A stretch of 64,000 nt of DNA, taken from contig JACKAU010000008.1 of the NCBI GenBank assembly GCA_020634855.1, positions 1 to 64,000 of the forward strand, written 5' to 3'. The position numbers and the translations under genes are program-made. The stretch's first letter is position 1. Every line of letters starts with the position of its first letter. The DNA comes from Anaerolineales bacterium. Its GTDB lineage: Bacteria; Chloroflexota; Anaerolineae; 4572-78; J111. Under the pieces are notes generated by a model. That model saw only the letters and a list, made by a program, of their open reading frames with translations, did not search any database and was not told the origin of the DNA. Below, piece by piece: positions 60,823-64,000 of the stretch.

Positions 60823-61431
60823 ATGTTAGAAGCGATCATCTTCGATGTGGGGGGAGTACTGATCCGGACGCAGAGCCGGACAGGACGCGAAACGTGGGCC
60901 AAAAAGCTTGGTCTGGATGCCTGGGATTTTGAGCATCTGGTTTTTAACAGCGACTCAGGCCGGCAGGCGCAGTTAGGCCAAAAAAGCGTCGATACGCATT
61001 GGCAGTGGCTCGGTCAACATTTCGGCCTCAATCCGGCCGATCTGGCGCAAATGCGCCTCGACTTTTTTGCCGGAGATGAGATGAACCGGGAGTTGGTAGC
61101 GCACGTGCAGCGCCTGCACCGGGCCGGCTATCGAACCGGCCTGTTGAGTAATTACGCCGACGATGCCCGGCCCTTGTGGACGGAGGTTTATCCGTTTATC
61201 GATTATTTTGATGGCGTGGTTATCTCGTCGGAGGTCGGTCTGATGAAGCCGGACCCCAAAATCTACTATCTGGCGGCTGACAGTGTGGCGGTCAGTCCGG
61301 CCGAGGTACTCTTTATTGATGATTTCATTGAAAATGTGGAAGGCGCCCGGCAGGTGGGGATGCAGGCTATTCACTTCAACGACCCCGACCTGGCGCGTAA
61401 GCAGTTGGTCGATTTGACTGGGGTGGCTTGA
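60823..61431 (+). CDS. HAD-superfamily hydrolase (subfamily IA)
   Basis: The 202-residue phosphatase-like protein has motif I IIFDVGGVLIR, motif II LLSNYADD, motif III GLMKPDPKIYY and motif IV LFIDDFIENVEGAR. It belongs to the HAD-IA group that includes YihX-type sugar phosphatases and epoxide-hydrolase N-domain homologues; substrate unknown. ATG 60823 is preferred to GTG 60814 because GGGAGG lies 9 bases before it. Confidence 0.85.
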   Translation: MLEAIIFDVGGVLIRTQSRTGRETWAKKLGLDAWDFEHLVFNSDSGRQAQLGQKSVDTHWQWLGQHFGLNPADLAQMRLDFFAGDEMNRELVAHVQRLHRAGYRTGLLSNYADDARPLWTEVYPFIDYFDGVVISSEVGLMKPDPKIYYLAADSVAVSPAEVLFIDDFIENVEGARQVGMQAIHFNDPDLARKQLVDLTGVA

Positions 61432-61463
61432 GGAAAGAGAGACCTTTTAACCTGAGTTCGATA

Positions 61464-61589
61464 ATTAGACAGGATTTACAGGATTAAAAAGATTTTTACC
61501 TATTTTTAAATCTTGTTAATCCTGTCTAATTTAGGAATTCCCGAACTGAGGTTTATAGGTTGCCGAGAAATGATATTCGGCAACCTATA
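61464..61589. terminator. Two inverted repeats between HAD and glyA
   Basis: TTAGACAGGATT (61464)/AATCCTGTCTAA (61518-61529) belongs to the ACAGGATT family. TATAGGTTGCCGA (61554-61566)/TCGGCAACCTATA (61577-61589) is a perfect 13-bp stem 26 bp past the glyA stop and probably terminates it. Neither has a good T-run. Confidence 0.6.
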
Positions 61590-61614
61590 AGATCTTATGT
61601 TGTAATACTGGAGG

Positions 61615-62886
61615 TTACTCCAAACCCGGCACGGGAAAGCGCGAGCACAGTTCGGTGGTGACGCGGCGAATATCTTTGAGTTTGGCTTCATCTTGGGCGT
61701 GGTAAATCGTTTCCACAACGCATTGACCAACTACGCGAACTTCTTCCAGACCAAAGCCGCGAGTGGTGATGGCCGGCGTACCTAACCGGATACCACTGGT
61801 GACGCGCGGCGGTCGGGGATCGAAGGGGATTAGGTTTTTGTTGATGGTAATCCCAGCCTTATGCAGCGCGTCTTCGCCTTCCTGGCCGGTTACATCGGCG
61901 GGGCGCAGATCCACTAACATAAGATGGTTGTCGGTGCCACCGCTGACCAGCCGCAGGTCGCCTTCGGTGATGGTTTGGGCCAGCATCTGGGCATTATCCA
62001 AGATGGCCTGCTGGTAGGTTTTGAATTCGGGTTGAAGCGCTTCGTGCAAGGCGACGGCTTTGGCCGCGATGACGTGCATCAAGGGGCCGCCCTGAATACC
62101 GGGAAAGACGGCGCGATCGATGGCTTTGGCATGTTGTTCTTTACACAGAATTAACCCGCCCCGTGGACCTCGCAGGGTTTTGTGGGTGGTGGTGGTCACG
62201 ATATCGCAGTAGGGAACCGGATCGGAATGCAAGCCGGCGGCGATCATACCGGCCACGTGGGCCATGTCCATCATCAGATAGGCCCCGACGCTGTCAGCGA
62301 TTTCTCGCAGGCGGGGAAAATCCCACTCGCGCGGATAGGCGCTGGCGCCGGCCAGTAGCAGTTTGGGTTTATGTTCTTCGGCCAAAGCGGCAATGGTATC
62401 GTAATCAAGCTGTTCTGTATCAGGATCGACCCCGTATTGAACAAAGTTGTAGTAATGGCCAGAGTAGTTTATTTTCATACCGTGGGTCAAGTGACCGCCA
62501 TGATCGAGCTTGAAAGCTAAAACCGTATCGTGAGGTTTTAGCAGCGCCATGTAGGCCGCCGCGTTGGCCTGGGCACCGGAATGAGGCTGAACATTGGCAT
62601 GCTCCGCACCAAATAGCTGCTTAGCGCGGGAACGGGCCAACTCTTCGGCAACGTCAACATACTCACAGCCGCCATAATAGCGGTGACCGGGATATCCCTC
62701 GGCATATTTGTTGGTTAGCACCGTTCCCTGAGCGGCCATAACGGCGGCGCTAGTGTAATTTTCGGAGGCAATCAGCTCGATTTGCTCTCGTTGGCGTTGG
62801 CGCTCGCTCCGGACGGCCTCCAACAATTCAGGATCGACCTGAGCGAGAAGGTCATCGGCAGCGGCGACACGTTTATTTTGGGTCAT
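61615..62886 (-). CDS. glyA: Serine hydroxymethyltransferase
   Basis: The 423-residue PLP enzyme interconverts serine and glycine with tetrahydrofolate. Motifs include LIASENYTS, GYPGHRYYGG, NVQPHSGAQAN, DMAHVAGMIA, and the PLP lysine at residue 236 in TTTTHKTLRGPRGG. ATG 62886 follows GGAGAAAAAAAG. The leader holds a hairpin (TTTTTTCGGGT...ACCGAAAAAAA with an inner GGCGGA/TCCGTC, about 62902-62962) that may control expression. Confidence 0.95.
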   Translation of the reverse strand: MTQNKRVAAADDLLAQVDPELLEAVRSERQRQREQIELIASENYTSAAVMAAQGTVLTNKYAEGYPGHRYYGGCEYVDVAEELARSRAKQLFGAEHANVQPHSGAQANAAAYMALLKPHDTVLAFKLDHGGHLTHGMKINYSGHYYNFVQYGVDPDTEQLDYDTIAALAEEHKPKLLLAGASAYPREWDFPRLREIADSVGAYLMMDMAHVAGMIAAGLHSDPVPYCDIVTTTTHKTLRGPRGGLILCKEQHAKAIDRAVFPGIQGGPLMHVIAAKAVALHEALQPEFKTYQQAILDNAQMLAQTITEGDLRLVSGGTDNHLMLVDLRPADVTGQEGEDALHKAGITINKNLIPFDPRPPRVTSGIRLGTPAITTRGFGLEEVRVVGQCVVETIYHAQDEAKLKDIRRVTTELCSRFPVPGLE

Positions 62887-63012
62887 CTTTTTTTCTCCTG
62901 ACAGTAAACTTTTTTTCGGTGAGACGGAACAAAACTCCGCCTTGTACTTTACCCGAAAAAAATAGTATCTTTGTGAGGCTTCTCTTAATAAAGAGTTAGA
63001 AGCCCGGACAAT

Positions 63013-63036
63013 AAAAATGGCCTGGTTTCCCAGGCC
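63013..63036 (-). terminator. Terminator of tRNA-Val
   Basis: GGCCTGG (63019-63025)/CCAGGCC (63030-63036) stem, followed on the minus strand by ATTTTTATT. Lies 14 bp beyond the tRNA 3' end. Confidence 0.85.
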
Positions 63037-63049
63037 TTCCTTGGACTAA

Positions 63050-63123
63050 TGGGCGGTACAAGACTCGAACTTGTGGCCTCCACGATGTCAACGTGGCGCT
63101 CTAACCAACTGAGCTAACCGCCC
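63050..63123 (-). tRNA. tRNA-Val (anticodon GAC)
   Basis: The minus strand gives a complete 74-nt cloverleaf. Acceptor stem GGGCGGT/ACCGCCC with discriminator A, D-arm AGCTCAGTTGGTTAGAGC, anticodon stem CCACG/CGTGG with loop TTGACAT (anticodon GAC), T-arm with GTTCGAGTC. CCA is not encoded. Confidence 0.95.
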
Positions 63124-63190
63124 GAAACAATATTTTATTATAAGCTTCTGGTTGAAATGCGCAAATATGGACGTTCTGCCTCGACCAAAC

Positions 63191-63490
63191 CTAAACACCC
63201 ATGCTGTCGGCAATTGTGTTCATTTTTTGGGCCAATTCGAAATCGAGCCGGCTGATGCCTTTAGCGCTGTGAGTGGTCAAATCAATGATCACTTTATTCC
63301 ACACATTCTGCCATTCAGGATGATGATCCATTTGTTCGGCCAGCATAGCCGCCTGGGTCATAAACCCCCAGGCTTGCACAAAATCCTTGAATTTTAGCTC
63401 GCGATGAAGTTTTTCATCCTTCACTTCCCAATGGGGGAGACTCTTTAAGTTGGCCTCAATTTCATCGCTAGTGAGTTTTGTAACAGCCAT
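63191..63490 (-). CDS. Pterin-4a-carbinolamine dehydratase
   Basis: The 99-residue PCD/DCoH-family protein has the active-site histidines in MDHHPEWQNVWN (His56, His57) and LTTHSAKGIS (His74). It dehydrates 4a-hydroxy-tetrahydrobiopterin or acts as a moonlighting folate/pterin protein in bacteria lacking aromatic hydroxylases. ATG 63490 follows AGAGGAGAATACC. Next to the tRNA gene on the same strand. Confidence 0.92.
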   Translation of the reverse strand: MAVTKLTSDEIEANLKSLPHWEVKDEKLHRELKFKDFVQAWGFMTQAAMLAEQMDHHPEWQNVWNKVIIDLTTHSAKGISRLDFELAQKMNTIADSMGV

Positions 63491-63760
63491 GGTATTCTCC
63501 TCTGAAGTATACTTATTCGTTTGTTGATTCTATTATAACTTTAGAGTATTAAGATGGGTTTAATCGGTACCCTGTTTGATTCTGGTGGAAGTTACTGAGG
63601 TTGCAACTTTGCCTCCGGCCGGGTGAACAGTACGGCATTTGTCCACTACCTTGACATTCAAGGTGAAATTCGGTATCGTTGATTTTAAGGTTTAAATCGT
63701 AATTTTCAGTAGTTCAGTTTGCCCAGATTTAAGAATTATAGAAAATAAGGAGATGGTTCA

Positions 63761-64000
63761 ATGCCCACAGCTCATGATGTTGATGTAAAGATCGATGACC
63801 TAATCGATCTGGCGACTCAAACCTTTAAACAAGAAACTGAAACCCATTATCAGGAATTCCAAACGCTTATCACCGATCTGGAGGGACTGGCTCGGGAGAC
63901 CTTTCAAGCTAAACTGGGCGATTTATTCTGGCCCATTTTAGCCAAATTGGAGCAAGGCGACGCTTTAACCACAGCCGAACACAATGTATTGGAGATGTTG
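63761..64000 (+). CDS. Hypothetical helical protein, partial (runs off the window)
   Basis: Eighty codons are visible from ATG 63761, which has AAGGAGA upstream. The sequence is strongly helical and acidic (VKIDDLIDLATQTFKQETE, YQEFQTLITDLEGLARETF), with no motif recognised. The C-terminus lies outside the window. Confidence 0.6.
   Translation, partial: MPTAHDVDVKIDDLIDLATQTFKQETETHYQEFQTLITDLEGLARETFQAKLGDLFWPILAKLEQGDALTTAEHNVLEML

Overview
The window looks like a chromosomal segment of a moderately GC-rich, filament- or biofilm-type member of Chloroflexota (Anaerolineae/Ardenticatenia-like). This is inferred from the gene mix: several large ArnT/PMT-like membrane glycosyltransferases in tandem, two FtsH paralogues with a Lon-like protease, a LipM-type octanoyltransferase, an AAA ATPase fused to an OmpR-type winged helix, and a secreted propeller-like protein ending in a short FLPVIMK-type tail often seen in this phylum. 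No rRNA is present. One tRNA-Val(GAC) lies near the right end. No CRISPR array, phage or intact insertion sequence was recognised.

Layout. 1-3750: a palindrome-rich non-coding stretch, an AT-rich possibly acquired quinone oxidoreductase-like gene followed by a scrap of a type I restriction specificity gene, and an HU-like protein. 3755-15500: an amidohydrolase, a large membrane protein, ftsH, a thioesterase/HAD pair, a metallo-beta-lactamase fold hydrolase, a phosphate-binding-like protein, uppP, tgt and an internally duplicated membrane protein. 15746-23791 (minus): one GT4 and three GT39-like genes with 4-base or few-base junctions, several of them broken by frameshifts at simple repeats. 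23908-29143 (minus): a sulfur/nitrite assimilation operon (cysH, siroheme synthase N-part, sulfite/nitrite reductase, an unknown gene, DUF4202) behind a long structured leader. 29865-40464: a ThDP decarboxylase, a CBS/stress pair, the Lon-like/FtsH operon, a membrane protein followed by an oxidoreductase fragment, and a rhodanese. 40937-49115: small Cys-rich protein, Gfo/Idh and ThuA genes, AAA-winged-helix regulator, carbonic anhydrase, homoserine dehydrogenase, lipM, DUF503 and a small HD alarmone hydrolase. 49742-64000: hypothetical proteins, a frameshifted RNase H, a toxin-antitoxin pair with frameshifted antitoxin, a repeat-rich secreted protein, PH-domain and GNAT genes, a zinc-ribbon/coiled-coil/FGE fusion, an inositol-monophosphatase-type enzyme, HAD, glyA, tRNA-Val and a pterin dehydratase.

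The most striking theme is repetitive DNA. Heptanucleotide tandem repeats resembling cyanobacterial STRRs occur between genes and also inside genes, especially at loop/membrane-helix borders of the big glycosyltransferases. In one glycosyltransferase five 7-bp units put the only good ATG out of frame, and four or seven units would restore it. That is the arithmetic of a phase-variable switch. Other families include a 58-bp twin-hairpin element, 41-bp and 40-bp tandem arrays of five units, REP-like hairpins and a MITE-like element. A second theme is hairpin-plus-U-tract structures placed just upstream of start codons (HAD, cysH, CBS, Lon-like, 38679, rhodanese and carbonic anhydrase genes). Some may be terminators of upstream transcripts and some attenuators.

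Caution: several genes carry single-base frameshifts (GT4, GT39, DUF4202, RNase H, DUF433). From sequence alone I cannot tell real decay or phase variation from indel errors in the assembly.
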